From Symsagittifera roscoffensis (Eukaryota; Xenacoelomorpha; Acoela; Convolutidae): 64,000 nt of DNA. Shown here one piece after another: positions 21,801-33,164 of this stretch. Where the stretch lies: contig NC_087069.1 of assembly GCF_963678635.1 (NCBI RefSeq), positions 22,974,360 to 23,038,359 of the forward strand. Reading direction: 5' to 3'. The notes beneath the pieces were generated by a model, which saw only the letters and a list, made by a program, of their open reading frames with translations, was not told the DNA's origin and did no database searches. Positions within the stretch are counted from its first letter, which is position 1. Each line of letters starts with the position of its first letter. The translations under genes were made by a program, and so were the position numbers.

Positions 21801-22469
21801 CAATTTTTCAACATTTTTCTCCTGAATTATTTTATTTTCCTTTCCTGAGTAATCAATTTTCATTCAATTTTCAATCAACTAGAACCATTTAAGATCACTT
21901 ATCTCGTTTATCTCAATACTTTCAGAGATATTCTTTTCAAATCAGCTACAGAAACTTTTAACCGCTCCACAAACCACTATATTTTTGACTGTCTCACCTC
22001 ATACGTATTTTGAACTGCTAAGCTCAGGACGATTCTCAGGGTCGACAACTTGGTTGAAGGCGAATACGTTTGTCAAAATCCCTTCCCTCAAAGTGGCTAA
22101 AACCTTTAGCAACAAACCTAGCCCTAAGCCTGGAAATTTTTCTATTAGGTCCGTACTTCAATGCGAATTGCCATCTGCTGCCTATAGGCTTCTCTCCTAT
22201 ATTTCTAACTAGTTCCCAAACTTTGTTTTTCTCTGATGAATCAAACTCTTTTTTCTCGGCTTCTTGCCATTCGGGGTCTGCCAAAGCTTCCTTAGCCTTT
22301 TTTGGTATATATTTTGAGATTTTCTCCAAAAAACACTATCTCATTCGTCACTTTCTAATATTTTCTCAAAAGAGAATTTAGACTTGTCAAAACTAACGTT
22401 TCTAGACTTTTGCACTTTGAGTTTACCTTCACTCTTAATTCCTATCAGATAAGCTTGACTATTTTCCAA
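21459..22469. repeat. Tandem duplication inside copia pol, left copy
   Basis: It aligns with 22510-23532 (offset 1051, rising to 1063 because the right copy has 12 extra bases near 23392). The two are about 98 percent alike by eye. A 40-bp T/A-rich filler (22470-22509) separates them. Confidence 0.9.
22036..22329 (-). pseudogene. Copia reverse transcriptase N-terminus (left copy)
   Basis: This is a near-identical copy of 23087-23380, offset by 1051 bp, with two amino-acid differences and the same C-terminal break. Confidence 0.85.
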
Positions 22470-22509
22470 CAAGAAACTTTTTTTTTAAAATTTGTATTTT
22501 TTTAAAAAA

Positions 22510-23532
22510 TCCGCATCAGAAAAGCTAACAAGATTCAACGCCTTATCCCTCCTATATACTAAAAGTAAGCTTTTTGCTTCTAGAAGATATTTTGACAATT
22601 TTTTCCGGTTTTCCTAGGTTTTCACCTGAGTTTTTCGCAAAACAACTTGGAAGATTTGCTGCAAAGCAAATGTCAGGTCTACCCGACAAAGCTAGGTAAT
22701 TTAGTCAATCAAAAAGTCTTCGATAGTCACAATTTTTCATCTTTTCTTATTCTATTCTACCTTCTAAAGGACAATCTTCTTTTTTCAGTTTTTTTGTTTT
22801 CACGAGAGGGGTTGTTATTGGTTTTGCTTCGGTCATTTTAATTCTTGATAACAATTTTTCAACATTTTTCTCCTGAATTATTTTATTTTCGTTTCCTGAG
22901 TAATCAATTTGCATTCAATTTTCAATCAACTAGAACCATTTAAGATCACTTATCTCGTTTATCTCAATACTTTCAGAGATATTCTTTTCAAATCAGCTAC
23001 AGAAACTTTTAACCGCTCCACAAACCACTATATTTTTGACTGTCTCACCTCATACGTATTTTGAACTGCTAAGCTCAGGACGATTCTCAGGGTCGACAAC
23101 TTGGTTGTAGGCGAATACGTTTGTCAAAATCCCTTCCCTCAAAGTGGCTAAAACCTTTAGCAACAAACCTAGCCCTAAACCTGGAAATTTTTCTATTAGG
23201 TCCGTACTTCAATGCGAATTGCCATCTGCTGCCTATAGGCTTCTCTCCTATATTTCTTACTAGTTCCCAAACTTTGTTTTTCTCTGATGAATCAAACTCT
23301 TTTTTCTTGGCTTCTTGCCATTCGGGGTCTGCCAAAGCTTCCTTAGCCTTTTTTGGTATATATTTTGAGATTTTCTCCAAAAAACACTATGTCACCTACA
23401 ATCTCATTCGTCACTTTCTAATATTTTCTCAAAAGAGAATTTAGACTTGTCAAAACTAACGTTTCTAGACTTTTGCACTTTGAGTTTACCTTCACTCTTA
23501 ATTCCTATCAGATAAGCTTGACTATTTTCCAA
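22510..23532. repeat. Tandem duplication inside copia pol, right copy
   Basis: This is the partner of 21459-22469. To its right the sequence continues naturally into integrase; to its left it breaks into filler that resembles part of the R2 repeat. Confidence 0.9.
23087..23380 (-). pseudogene. Copia reverse transcriptase N-terminus (right copy)
   Basis: It reads EALADPEWQEAKKKEFDSSEKNKVWELV, then PIGSRWQFALKYGPN and RARFVAKGFSHFEGRDFD. These match the conserved copia start (W in PEWxxA, the KPIGSRWVFxxK motif, YKARFVAKGFSQ). The frame ends soon after GRDF, where the catalytic palm is deleted. Confidence 0.85.
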
Positions 23533-23935
23533 TGTCCCCAGGAAAATTCCCCTTTTAGAGATTTTGTCTAAATTTTTGCGAAACTGATTTTCCACAAAAC
23601 TATACGCTACACACCCAAAAGTTTTCACAAAATTCAGGCTGGATTTTTCTCCATACATAAACTTGCAATGTGTTTTGCCTATTGCAGAAGAAAAACACAT
23701 ATTTTTGAGACTAGTAGCCATAATAGGAACATAAGGCCAATAAGTTTTCGATAAATTGGCATTGAAAGTCATGCAGCGAGCTATCGGAGTAATTGTTCCC
23801 CACACCCTTTCTATCTTTCCGTTCTCCTGAGGGGAATAAGGAGCCGATGTTTCCAGTCTTATTTTTTGTTTCCTACAAACTCGCTTAAAAACCTGACTAA
23901 TGTACTTTCCTGCGCTATCTGAAACTTAAGTCTGA
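23404..23935 (-). pseudogene. Copia integrase, C-terminal half
   Basis: The minus strand reads DSAGKYISQVFKRVC, then SAPYSPQENGKIERVWGTI (the copia motif with the catalytic Glu), NLSKTYWPYVPIMATSLKN, TFGCVAYSF and KRGIFLG. The first catalytic Asp and the zinc finger are absent upstream. The reading is open for 133 codons from an internal Met at 23805 to a stop at 23404. Confidence 0.85.
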
Positions 23936-23947
23936 GGAACTCCTATA

Positions 23948-24415
23948 AGGCATACATAAACATGCCATACAAAAAATAGGAGTTTTTAGCGTTTTTGAAA
24001 ACAGTTATTAGGCAAAAAGGAAAAAAATTCAAAATTAGTAAGCGCAACATTGGACTACTTTATGAGCAAAAAAACTTAACTTTGCATGAAAAAAAACTTT
24101 TTCTTGAAAAAAGTTTATTTGAGCACAAATTTGCGGTTAAAACAAAACAAAAAAATGAAGGGCATTTTTAAAAAGTCTGTTTTTGTTGTCTTCATCTTAA
24201 ATGGCAATTGTATAATTAGCATTTTTTTGCCGAAAATTTTTTTATTTAGCATGATACACCGAATTTCATGCCAAAACAAGAAACTTTTTTTTAAAAATTC
24301 GATCACACAATTTTAGCAAATTCTATGAAATTGGTATGAGGAGTATTTTTTACTTGACTTAGTTTATGTAATTGTGTCGCTAGCATTTTTGGTTTATGGA
24401 AGTCAACCCGGGAAA
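23948..24415 (+). repeat. R2 interspersed repeat, copy 1
   Basis: It begins AAGGCATACATAAACATG and ends with a segment like TAGCATTTTTGGTTTATGG followed by GTCAACCCGGG. Three other copies occur in this window (41245-41767 minus, about 42056-42172 partial, 43275-43683). It is T/A-rich, has no coding capacity, and is unclassified. Confidence 0.7.
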
Positions 24416-24472
24416 ACGGTGTGATCAAAAACTCTGACTGAACGAAAAATGAAGTTCTGATATTTAATTCAA

Positions 24473-24989
24473 AATGAACAAAACTGCTCATACCAGCCAT
24501 GAACATTCAGACTGCCTTTAAAGGTCTATGAAGCAGCAAAAACATGAAAAAAATAAATTAAAAAAAATAAATTGATTTTTTTTTAAACTGAGAGTTTTGT
24601 AAAAGTCATCCCCCCACGCGCTAGATAAAGTACAAAGTAATAAATTTCACTCCTAGTAAAAAATCAATTTTGGCAAAAATCAATTATGGCAAATTATGGC
24701 AATTGGCTTCCTTCAACCAATTGGAATGTTTTCTAAGATAAATTCAGTCTCCGCTTAGGCGTAACTAGTCCCAAGTTGGCCAAAATGGTAGTCTTTAAGC
24801 CCCATAACTTCACGAAAACTGATCACAGGTAAAATAATTTTTCAATTTGAAGCTCAGGCCAACAAAACTTTTTGAATGGTATAAAAAAAATTCCGTAATT
24901 AATGGCTAATTAAAAGTCGCAACTTGTCTGGAGAAAAAAACCCAGGGCACAAATATTGCGTTGTTTTTGTTCCGAAAGTAGGAACAATA
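24473..24989 (-). repeat. R1 interspersed repeat, copy 1
   Basis: It is full length in reverse orientation: the 5' end (GTTCCTACTTTCGG) lies at 24989 and the 3' end (GAGCAGTTTTGTT) near 24473. It shares internal blocks with the copies at 27232-27743 and 49124-49656, including the CTGAGCTT, CACCTGTGAT and GCGTAAGCGGAGA-like segments. Confidence 0.75.
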
Positions 24990-25674
24990 GCAGTATAAAT
25001 TTGAATTAGAGTCTTAAATCAGTCTTAAATTTAAGTATGAAATAAAATAGGAAAGATGAAACCAAAGAGCATTGATTGATGCATCTGCAATATGTATTAG
25101 ATTGACACCAGTGGTTGTTTGTCGGCTCTCCGTTTTGACTAGTATAGATGAGTTTGATGCACTGGTGATTTGATGTATGATTGTCTGAGGTTGATTTTTA
25201 GTAATGAAGCTGTGTAAACAGGATGATCAGGTGGAAGTGAAGTTTAATTTGATTATTACTGGTCAACTTTTAAATGAAAAATTGGTGGTATGCCAACAAG
25301 CCGAAGGGCCGAGAAACCGAAAATAGGATTACCATTCCAACAAGCCAAAAATTAAAATTTGTTATGCAGATTGTCATTGTTGTTATGCAATTGTTACGTA
25401 ATTCTGATGTAATTTACGTTATTCTGATACAACTTCGGCTTCAAAATAGGACGGTTTGTAGACATGGCGGTTTCTTGATTATCTGTCGAAAAAACTCCAC
25501 TGATGGCAAAATGGTAGTAGGAGTCATCAGTAGGACATAATGAAGTGATTTTGTTCCGTAAGGGTGATTTGTTATGCAATCGTTGTAGTTGTGTCTCATG
25601 GCCAGCCTACATATTCTTCAAGTCTGTCTCGAAGTCTACATTGTACACACGTGTGATATGGTTAATAATATCCC
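24990..25674. other. Unassigned DNA
   Basis: An 88-codon plus-strand frame (25274-25540) is Lys/Ile/Val-rich with no motif and no splice context. Nothing else was recognised. Confidence 0.4.
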
Positions 25675-25980
25675 CCCCCGCACCGGAATTCCATGGATAA
25701 TAATCGATTAGAGTGGAAAAATGTTGTCTAAAATGTTGTCATTATATTCCATTATATTCCATTATAATCCATTATTGTGGCAAATTAAGACCACGTAATC
25801 GATTATGTGGTCATTAAATTTGATTTTTTTGAAAAACAAAAATTCATCTCAATCCGTTATAATCGGTTATAATCCATTGTTTTTGTCACTAAAATTGATT
25901 AATTTTGCCGAAATAATCCATTATAATTGATTGTTTTGAAATAAAAATCCATTATAACCCACTATAAACCATTTCAATTA
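25675..25980. repeat. Degenerate CCATTATAAT-rich repeat tract
   Basis: About a dozen variants of CCATTATAATC or its TCCATTATAT form occur in about 300 bp. The tract starts beside a C-run (CCCCCCCCGC at 25674). Related GGATTATAAT segments occur at 39145-39300 and 40080-40150. Confidence 0.6.
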
Positions 25981-26982
25981 TAGAACTAAATTTATGTGGC
26001 TCAAGAAAATGGAGATTGAAAGGTTTAAAAAAAAAGTGAAGTCAAAGCAAGCCTGTAGATTCGTTATTTGTTTCAAAATACTCAAGTATGAGAAAACAGC
26101 ATCTATCCAATTAAAACAACATAATCAAATCACTTTTGGTAATTATTGTCGTGTCAACAGATTATTTTCGTTTTTGATGCTTAGAGCATCCACTTAGAAA
26201 AATTTGACTCCTTATACTTTTTTACCAGTTTTTTATAATTTTATTTGTTTACATCTCAGTTTTCCCGAAAAAAAAGAAGAAATTAATTAGCATTTAATGG
26301 ATGCTAGGTATTTCGAGAAACACTTTTAAAATTTCTAAAAGGCTAGCTAGCATTATAAGGCCAATGATTGATCTGTCTATAAGAGTTGATTGGTTATCGA
26401 GTCCTGTATGACTTCAACTGAATAGTTGCAAAAAATCAGATTTGAATAATTTTGTCAACTAAAACATGTAGTTTTCTTCCAGACGCCTGTAACGCAAGGC
26501 TAAAGCAGCAGTAGAATTTTTTCGCTACAAAAATGTTTCGGCCGCAGTCCACATTTTTCTTTCAAAAATCACGCTTAGCAAAGAATTACACAGAAATTTT
26601 TAAAATACATTTTTTTTGATTTGCATAGAAAAACATGCGTTCATTGCACACTTTCATTTAAAAATTGCTCTGAATTTTAAGCCTCAAAATTAAATCAATA
26701 TTTTGATTGAAACCTTGTTTTTAAAAAGATTGGCCATTATGCATTTTTTGGAAATCAGTCAAAATAAAATGTAGCCGACTTGCCAGCATAATATATTCAA
26801 TTGATAGCAGACCCTGGGACTTGACTAAGCGCTTTCACCGTTAGAATTTGTGTTTTTTAACAAGATGGAGGCTGCACGAGTGGAGTGGTACGCGCAAAAA
26901 CTATTCTTAAAGATTTTGTGTTTTTTACCAGCTAGTTTGTTTAATTTTCTTTAATGCGGATATGATGAGTCCTCGCGATGCT
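25981..26982. other. AT-rich DNA with no recognised gene
   Basis: A 67-codon frame at 25994-26197 has no motif. No repeat partner was found in the window. Confidence 0.45.
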
Positions 26983-28000
26983 TGTGACTTTTGAAAAAAG
27001 TGACGGGACACTTAGGGTCACAAACCATATTTTCTCCAGACAACCTTAAACTTTCTAATTAGCAATTTTAATGGATTGATTTATTTTTGTGTTATTCTGA
27101 GCTCAAATTAAAAATATGTTTGATCTGTAATTATTTGTCATAAAGTTATGATTAAGATTAAGGGTTGGCCAATTTGAGAGAGTCGACGCGCGATATGTTT
27201 TGTGCGGTTAACGCGTAAACTGAAAATATTTGCTCCGAACTTCCAAAACGAAAGTACCGGATTATTTGTGCTCGGGGTGGGTGTTTTTTTTTCTTCAGAC
27301 AAGATTGGACTTTTTAACTAGCCCTTTTTGACGGGATTTTTTTATATCATTCAAAAGCTATTACTGCCCTGAGCTTTAATTTGAAAAGTTATCTCACCTG
27401 TGATCCTTTGTCGTAAAGCTATGTGGGTTTGAAGATTGCCTTTTTGGGACAATTAACGCGCGATATATTTCGAGCTATTAACGCGTAAGCGGAGATTTAA
27501 TCTGTCTTAGAAATCGTTCCAAATTGGTTGAAGGAAGCTTATTTGCCATAATTGATTTGTTTCTAGGAGCGAAATCTATCACTTTGTACTTTATATGGCG
27601 TGTGGGGGATGAATTTCGCAATTAAGTTTTTTATTATTTAATTCTTTTATGTTTAATTTTTGGTGTTATTACTGCTCCATACACCATAAAAGGTAGTCGG
27701 AAAATTCAGGGCCTCGCCTCGCCCTGATACGAGCAGTCTTGTTTTGTCTTAGAACTTGTTCGTAATTGATTTGAGGCGTGCTGTTTGGTCTACCTAATAC
27801 TTTGATGCATGGAAATCGTATAACTTTGCTCTTTACATGTTGATAGTGCGTTGATGGTGATCTTCGAAAAAACTCTCGAAGGAAAATTAAATTTGACTTT
27901 TTAAGTTTTCATCAGTTTTGTTTTTAAGGCGAACACTACTCCATAAATTTTAAGACGTACACTACTCCATTAAGGGTTTCGTGCGAGCAGTTTTGCTCAT
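26983..28000 (+). repeat. R1 interspersed repeat, copy 2 (split by a nested copy)
   Basis: The older copy runs from 26983 to about 27231 and resumes at about 27744 with GTCTTAGAACTTG, ending near 28000 with GAGCAGTTTTGCT. The gap is filled exactly by another R1 copy. Alignment of the two halves to intact R1 shows the break falls between GAGATTTAAT-like and TCTTAGAA-like segments. Confidence 0.7.
27232..27743 (+). repeat. R1 interspersed repeat, copy 3 (nested, full length)
   Basis: It starts GCTCCGAACTTCC, has a GGAATATTTGTGCTCGGGG-like segment, paired TTAACGCGCGAT and TTAACGCGTAAG blocks, and ends with an inverted-repeat CAGGGC/GCCCTG hairpin followed by ATACGAGCAGTCTTGTTT. It has no coding capacity. 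It sits inside copy 2 with T-rich sequence on both sides. Confidence 0.8.
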
Positions 28001-28577
28001 TCTTTAATTATCATCTATTATTTTACATAAGGTTGATTTAATTGTTAGCCAAAGATTTGCATGAAACACGTAGAAACTGATACACATCGAGTGCTCTAAA
28101 CAAACTTTTCAGGACAAAATAGAAACTTTTTTTAAAGTTCGTTTCCTAGATTTTTCAGATGTTTTGATTTTGTTTGTTTTCGATTGATCATACTTTGATT
28201 TGTGAAACCTAAGTATAAGACAGCGGAATACAATCAAACAAAAAGGTTAAAACCGTACTAAATTTCAGGATTTGGCATTTATTGTGTTCAATCTGGTTTT
28301 TTTATTCAAGTTTTTCTCAGAAGAATGTTGCAGATCTTTTGAACTATTAATAGGTAACTGACTCCATGTTGCTCCTTTGTTCCTGGATGGGCGCACAGTT
28401 TTGTGTCTGTATGTTCCTGGATTCCATAGACAAACCTTTGAACATGTTCCAAAATGTCAGCGAACTCCTTTTACAAAACTTCCGTGGATTTTGTGTACAA
28501 ATAACTGTAACGTTAATTTTGTCGGCACATTTGTTGTGCCGTGGATTCCGCATTAAGCGAATATAGCTTATTGTTTT
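28001..28577. other. Unassigned DNA with scattered GGATTCC-type motifs
   Basis: The right part (from 28390) has dispersed variants of the TTCCGC repeat that becomes a regular array at 28578. No gene was seen. Confidence 0.45.
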
Positions 28578-28704
28578 GGATTCCGCAAAAGTAAGTGGAT
28601 TCCACAAAATGTAAGTGGAATCCGCAAATGTAATTGAAATCCGCAAAATTTGTAAGCGGAATCCGCAAATGTAAGCGGAATCCGCAAACTGTAAGTGGAT
28701 TCAG
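28578..28704 (+). repeat. Short tandem array, about 20-bp unit, 6.5 copies
   Basis: The unit is close to GGAATCCGCAAATGTAAGT, with spacings of 19 to 22 bp. It is inverted relative to the array at 29472-29562. Confidence 0.85.
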
Positions 28705-28849
28705 ATCTTTGTTTAATACTGAACTTGCATATGAAAAATTAACATCTAGAGCTGGAATTTTGATCTATAGCAATGCGGAATTTTAAAGCAAGGGTTTAAC
28801 TAGTGTCAGCGGAATCCACGAACGAATCTCAAAACATTTGTAAATTATA

Positions 28850-29215
28850 TCGGTGGATGTCACCTTTTAGTATTTTGGAAACACAACACCGGTTAAGTTC
28901 AAATTTGGAGTCATTGGGCTGAGATGGAAATGAAACACACAGCACATCGCCAAATTAGGTCAGTATTTGTGATTGCGTCAATCCCAAATACTGATTTTGA
29001 AAGCTTAACGCCGAATAAAATCAATATTTGTAGTCAATGGGTTTAGAATTTATGGAAAATTAACACACGTCATAGCGCCATTTGGGTCAGTTTTTGGAAT
29101 TGCGTCAATCCCAAATAGTGATTTTGGAAGCTTAACGACGAGTAAATTCAAAATGTGTTGTCACTGGCTTGGGAGAGTTTGGAGACATAACGCGCAGCAT
29201 ATCGCCGAGTTAGGT
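28850..29215 (+). repeat. Degenerate tandem repeat, about 128-bp unit, 3 copies
   Basis: Repeated marks include ATCGCCAAATTAGGTCAG, GCGTCAATCCCAAATA and GAAGCTTAACGCCGA, with CGCC anchors at 28948, 29076 and 29203. Confidence 0.75.
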
Positions 29216-29310
29216 TAGTATTTGGGATCGAAGTTCAGATCAATTTAGGTCAGTATTTGGGATCGAAGTTCAGTAGGTCAGTATTTAGGATCGAAGTTGA
29301 GATCGAAATT
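29216..29310 (+). repeat. Short tandem repeat, GTCAGTATTTGGGATCGAAG unit
   Basis: Three copies of this roughly 20-30 bp unit lie directly after the 128-bp repeats, which contain the same GTCAGTATTTG word. Confidence 0.75.
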
Positions 29311-29471
29311 GACAGGATTTGATATTGAAGTTGGGGTGACAGGAATTGAGACCAAATGTTTGGTATTTTAACTGGTAGTTGATCAATGTAGTAATTGAGG
29401 TTGATTTTTCTGGTGACCAGTAACTAAAACATATAATTTCATAGGCTATACTACAGATATACATATATGTG

Positions 29472-29562
29472 AACGGAATTCGTAAACAAAATGCGGATTC
29501 TACATACAACTTGCGGATTCCACTTACAATTTGCTGATTCCGCTTACAATTGTGGAATCCGC
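29472..29562 (-). repeat. Short tandem array, about 20-bp unit, 4 copies, inverted
   Basis: Units TGCGGATTCCACTTACAATT repeat every 20 bp (29492, 29512, 29532, 29551). They are the reverse complement of the unit at 28578-28704. Degenerate copies continue to about 29830. Confidence 0.85.
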
Positions 29563-29786
29563 AACAGCTCAATTTAACTATACAAAAGTCTTATTATTTG
29601 TTAGTGGATTCCACGAACTGTTCTGGATTCCGCAAGTACATTTGCAGATTCCGCATTATTGCTTATTTTTGGAGCAATTTCGAGCGGTACAGTGTTTTAG
29701 GTATTTGTTTTTGGAATCCAAAACAGCAAGAAGATCAAAGAAAAGTAGCAAAGCTGCGGATTCCGCGACAAATCTGATTTTGGCCT

Positions 29787-29845
29787 GTTGCGGAACCCGC
29801 TTACATTGCCCAGAATGCAGTTGGGCCTCGTAATGACGGGTTTTT
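29787..29845 (+). repeat. R3 module: GTTGCGGAA plus hairpin, copy 1
   Basis: GTTGCGGAACCCGC is followed by the hairpin GCCCA...TGGGC and CGTAATG. The segment aligns with 31682-31745, whose hairpin arms differ in sequence but still pair. Confidence 0.5.
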
Positions 29846-31681
29846 AGCAAAGTGAAATTTGCAGAAAATGTATATAATTGTTGATCTAGCATAAAATTAC
29901 ACGCTTAATAATCTAATCTAATAAAATTGAGTTAATCGAAGTACTAAGAAATCAATAATTGAACTTCCATATAATCCTCTGGCAAAATTTCAACTCGTTC
30001 ATCTTTCAATTTTTGCAAATCAACATTTTTGGGCCTAACGATGAGATTTGACCATTTGTTTCTTCCTACATTGATTATAACGTTGCATTATTTTATATCA
30101 ATCAGGGAACTGAACAAAAATTATATTAGCTTCACGTTTTCATAGTTTTCACACTGCACATTTTTTTTTGGAAGTGCACGTTTGGAACTCAATTTTTTTT
30201 ACAAACGATTTCAAAACGTTTTAGCTCAGATGCGGTCAAGTCTATAGATCCTTATAATTGTTAAGAAAGTCCAAAACAAAAGTCTTAAAATCTGGGCATT
30301 GTTTTTTGTTGGCGAGACTAATTTTCGTTTTCGATAATATATTGTGAATTTATATATCGATATTTGAAATAACTTTTGTTCAAAAGGATTGATTGCGGTC
30401 TCAAATTGGACTTGCTTGGTCTAAAAACATTAATAAAATCTACCACACTGGTACTATTTTTAAGGACCAAAAACAATTAAAATCTATTTTGATCCATGAA
30501 ACACCACTTTTAGAGAACATTTCGTCGTTCAACTTAAAATGAATAATCAAAAAAGGACTCTTACCTAAAAAAAGATTTTACCCCCCTAAAATATTTGAAA
30601 ACATTCTTTATTGAATTAAAAATCGTTTGAATATTCCATATTGCAGGCCATATTGTTGATGACAACAGACAGAAACCGTTGGTTCATATGATTCAATGAG
30701 TTCTTGATGTATCGCAACTGCCTGCCTAATGAGGCTGAACCGTAATTTTTAAAGAGTTTAAAAGATATCGTGGAATTGAATATCGTGATTTGAAAGGTTC
30801 TTGGTGTAGTCTGCTCAAATTTTTTAGAAAAACTTTTTTATTAGACAATTAAATAAGTCAGAAAGTGGCTGTTTTATTCTAATTTTGATTTTTTCCCTTA
30901 ATAAAATGCCAAAAAAATTGGACTGCATTGAACGATATGTTATTCAAAAGCTTTTTTTGCGATTCGAACTGTAATGAAAAAGTTATCCAAAACTTTTTTT
31001 CTATCTCCTCGAGGAAATGATTTGAAATTTTGCATGCAGGCTCAACATAGATGGAATAGTTTCTATAGATGTCGTGAAAACATGGTTTTACTCCAACAAA
31101 GTTTCCACTATTTTTTGGGAACAAGTACTTGGAACAAAAAAATGCTCCTAGGACTTTTTGATGTTTTTTTGGAAATATCTGTCGCCGAATATGTCTATCT
31201 GAAAGTAATAGTTCTGTTATAGTTAAGTAAAAACCGGTTCTGTTTTTTCACGAATTGATTTAACACTTTGAATACCGAAAACCCTCAAATGAGAATTACA
31301 AAGCCCCAAATTGTTTGTTTTTGTTGGACAAAATAGCACCGCTAATTTTTTTCCGGGCTGCAAAACTATTAGAAAAAAGGTTTTACTAATCGAGCAAAAA
31401 ATTGCCTACAAAATCAATGTCAATTATTTTTTTGAAAAAAAAAACTTCTAAAGAAACGCAACATTTCAAAGAGTGTCATTACTGGTACTATGATTGCGAA
31501 GAAGTGGAAACGTAGCAAGACTCTTGAAACACATTACGAGGCGAAACTGTGCACTCGATAGGCGCAAAATTTGGTGGATGTAAGATCCTGTATTCCGAAG
31601 ACAAGTCTTTAATAATGTTAAATTATGTCGGAACGATCAAAGGAAATGCAAGAATAAAAGAGAAACAAAGGGAGCGTCCTT
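29846..31681. other. AT-rich DNA with no recognised gene
   Basis: Open frames at 30879-31124 (minus) and 30974-31222 (plus) overlap each other and show no motif. Nothing supports a gene. Confidence 0.5.
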
Positions 31682-31745
31682 GTTGCGGAATCCGCATGCA
31701 ATTACCAAAGTCAACACTTTGGCCTTGTAATGCAGGATATTAAGT
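31682..31745 (+). repeat. R3 module: GTTGCGGAA plus hairpin, copy 2
   Basis: GTTGCGGAATCCGC is followed by the perfect hairpin CCAAAGT-CAAC-ACTTTGG and CTTGTAATGCAGG. Less similar versions (GCAAAGTTTGGCTTCGTATTG) occur in both copies of the large duplication, near 47808 and 54480. Confidence 0.5.
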
Positions 31746-32875
31746 TCTGATTTTTTTCAGCTAGACCTTCAGCTAATCGCTTTCAAAGAACAAGCTCCTC
31801 TATGACAGCTGGAGTCATTTTAAAACTCGTTTCGCTGAAAATCGCTAAACATCAAACTGACTGAACAAAAAATATACCTGCTCAAAACATACATTTACGA
31901 AATTTTTAACAAAAAATGTTTGAATTTTTCAATGCAAACATTTGTATTTGGAGAATTCTCACACTTGTTGCGCGATTTTGAATGATCTTTTGATTGTTCA
32001 TTTTGAAAAAAAGTTGTGATTTTTTTTACAATGGTGCAAGGTGTTTAATAGTTTTGTGTGTGAAACGTGTGTAATATTGCAAGGCGTTTAATTTTTGCTT
32101 AATTAATTTGCAAAAAGTTTTCTGAGATACAGAAAAAATCAAAGTTGCTTATGAGTGCAATTTCACAATTATGAATATAAAAAAATCCAAAGGAAACAAT
32201 TTTCCGATTGATGTTTTCGCTAATTTCCAGCAGAAGCTGACAAAAAACTATAAGTCTACCAATTGTGATAAAGTAGTTTGAAAACTTTCACAAAACGGAT
32301 ATCATTGCAAAAAATATGGCAAAATTTTGCAAATTCTCTAGAAATGTTAAAAGAATTTTTTTGTTTCCACCTCGCAAAAAATAGACATTTCATTGTAAAA
32401 ACTTTTGACAGTAAAAAGTTGGCTGGTAATATTTGGCAAGGTTTGTAGCAATTTCCGACTCACAATTAGAAATCATCAAGGGCAAAAAAAAAATTGCATT
32501 AAATTTTGTGTTCCTGAAATTATTTCTTCAAAAACGTTGTATCTCAACCTTTAAATTGAATTTGTTTGTTGTTCACAATCCCCATAATCCCCTTTTTTTT
32601 CTGAGATTTTTTTTGCAGATGATTGTTTCTTTCAAAAAAACTCAACACTATATAAACTTTACGGCAGTTTTTCTATATTCTTCAAACTAATAGAGAGAAA
32701 TAGAAAACGATTAGAAACAATGTAATTGGAAAAAAAGCCTCAAGTTCAACTAGTCACAACTAACTATTTTTTACATTCCTATTGAATCAAAAATATTATA
32801 GAGCTGCTATGCAGAATCAATAGTTAATTCTGCTCAAAACGTTTTTCCGACCTCTAAAACTGGTCGAGAACTTTG
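31746..32875. other. AT-rich DNA with no recognised gene
   Basis: No open frame, splice structure or repeat partner was recognised. Confidence 0.5.
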
Positions 32876-33115
32876 TTTTACACAAAAAATATGCAAAAAA
32901 GAAGCTATAAACAATCAAAACTCATTAGAATTCCTTGATTCTTTAAGCCATATAATATTCACACACATTTCTTTTGTGATTTGAGCGGGAACTCAAAATT
33001 CCTGCTCGAATCACAAAAAAAATGCGTGTGAAAACATATGGCTTAAAGAATCAAGGAATTCTGATGAATTTTGATTGTTTATAGCATCTTTTTTGCTTTG
33101 TTTTGTGTAAAAAAA
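32876..33115. repeat. Large palindrome, arms about 118 bp
   Basis: The left arm (TTTTACACAAAA...GGAATTCCTTGATTCTTTAAG-like...GAGCGGGAACTC) pairs with the right arm about its centre near 32999. Arms differ at only about a dozen positions and there is almost no spacer. It could be a foldback or MITE-type element; no target duplication is clear. Confidence 0.85.
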
Positions 33116-33164
33116 ATTCACTCGATTTCGTAAAAGGTGAATTTCGACTCACCAGGATAAAACC

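Larger units (their letters stand above)
21061..23935 (-). mobile_element. Decayed Ty1/copia pol with a 1-kb internal duplication
   Basis: On the minus strand the order is integrase (23935-23404), RT N-terminus, late RT and RNase H, ending with ADALTKQIG-like sequence at 21061. This is the copia order (IN before RT). The central RT with the YVDD box is missing. No long terminal repeats were found. An R2 repeat lies directly upstream (from 23948). Confidence 0.85.

Noticed and set aside
22070-23444. Plus-strand frames of 103 and 107 codons.
   Set aside because: They are antisense to the copia reverse transcriptase and duplicated with it.
28578-28704. CRISPR-like array of short repeats.
   Set aside because: Units are contiguous at about 20 bp with no unique spacers, there are no cas genes, and the setting is eukaryotic.
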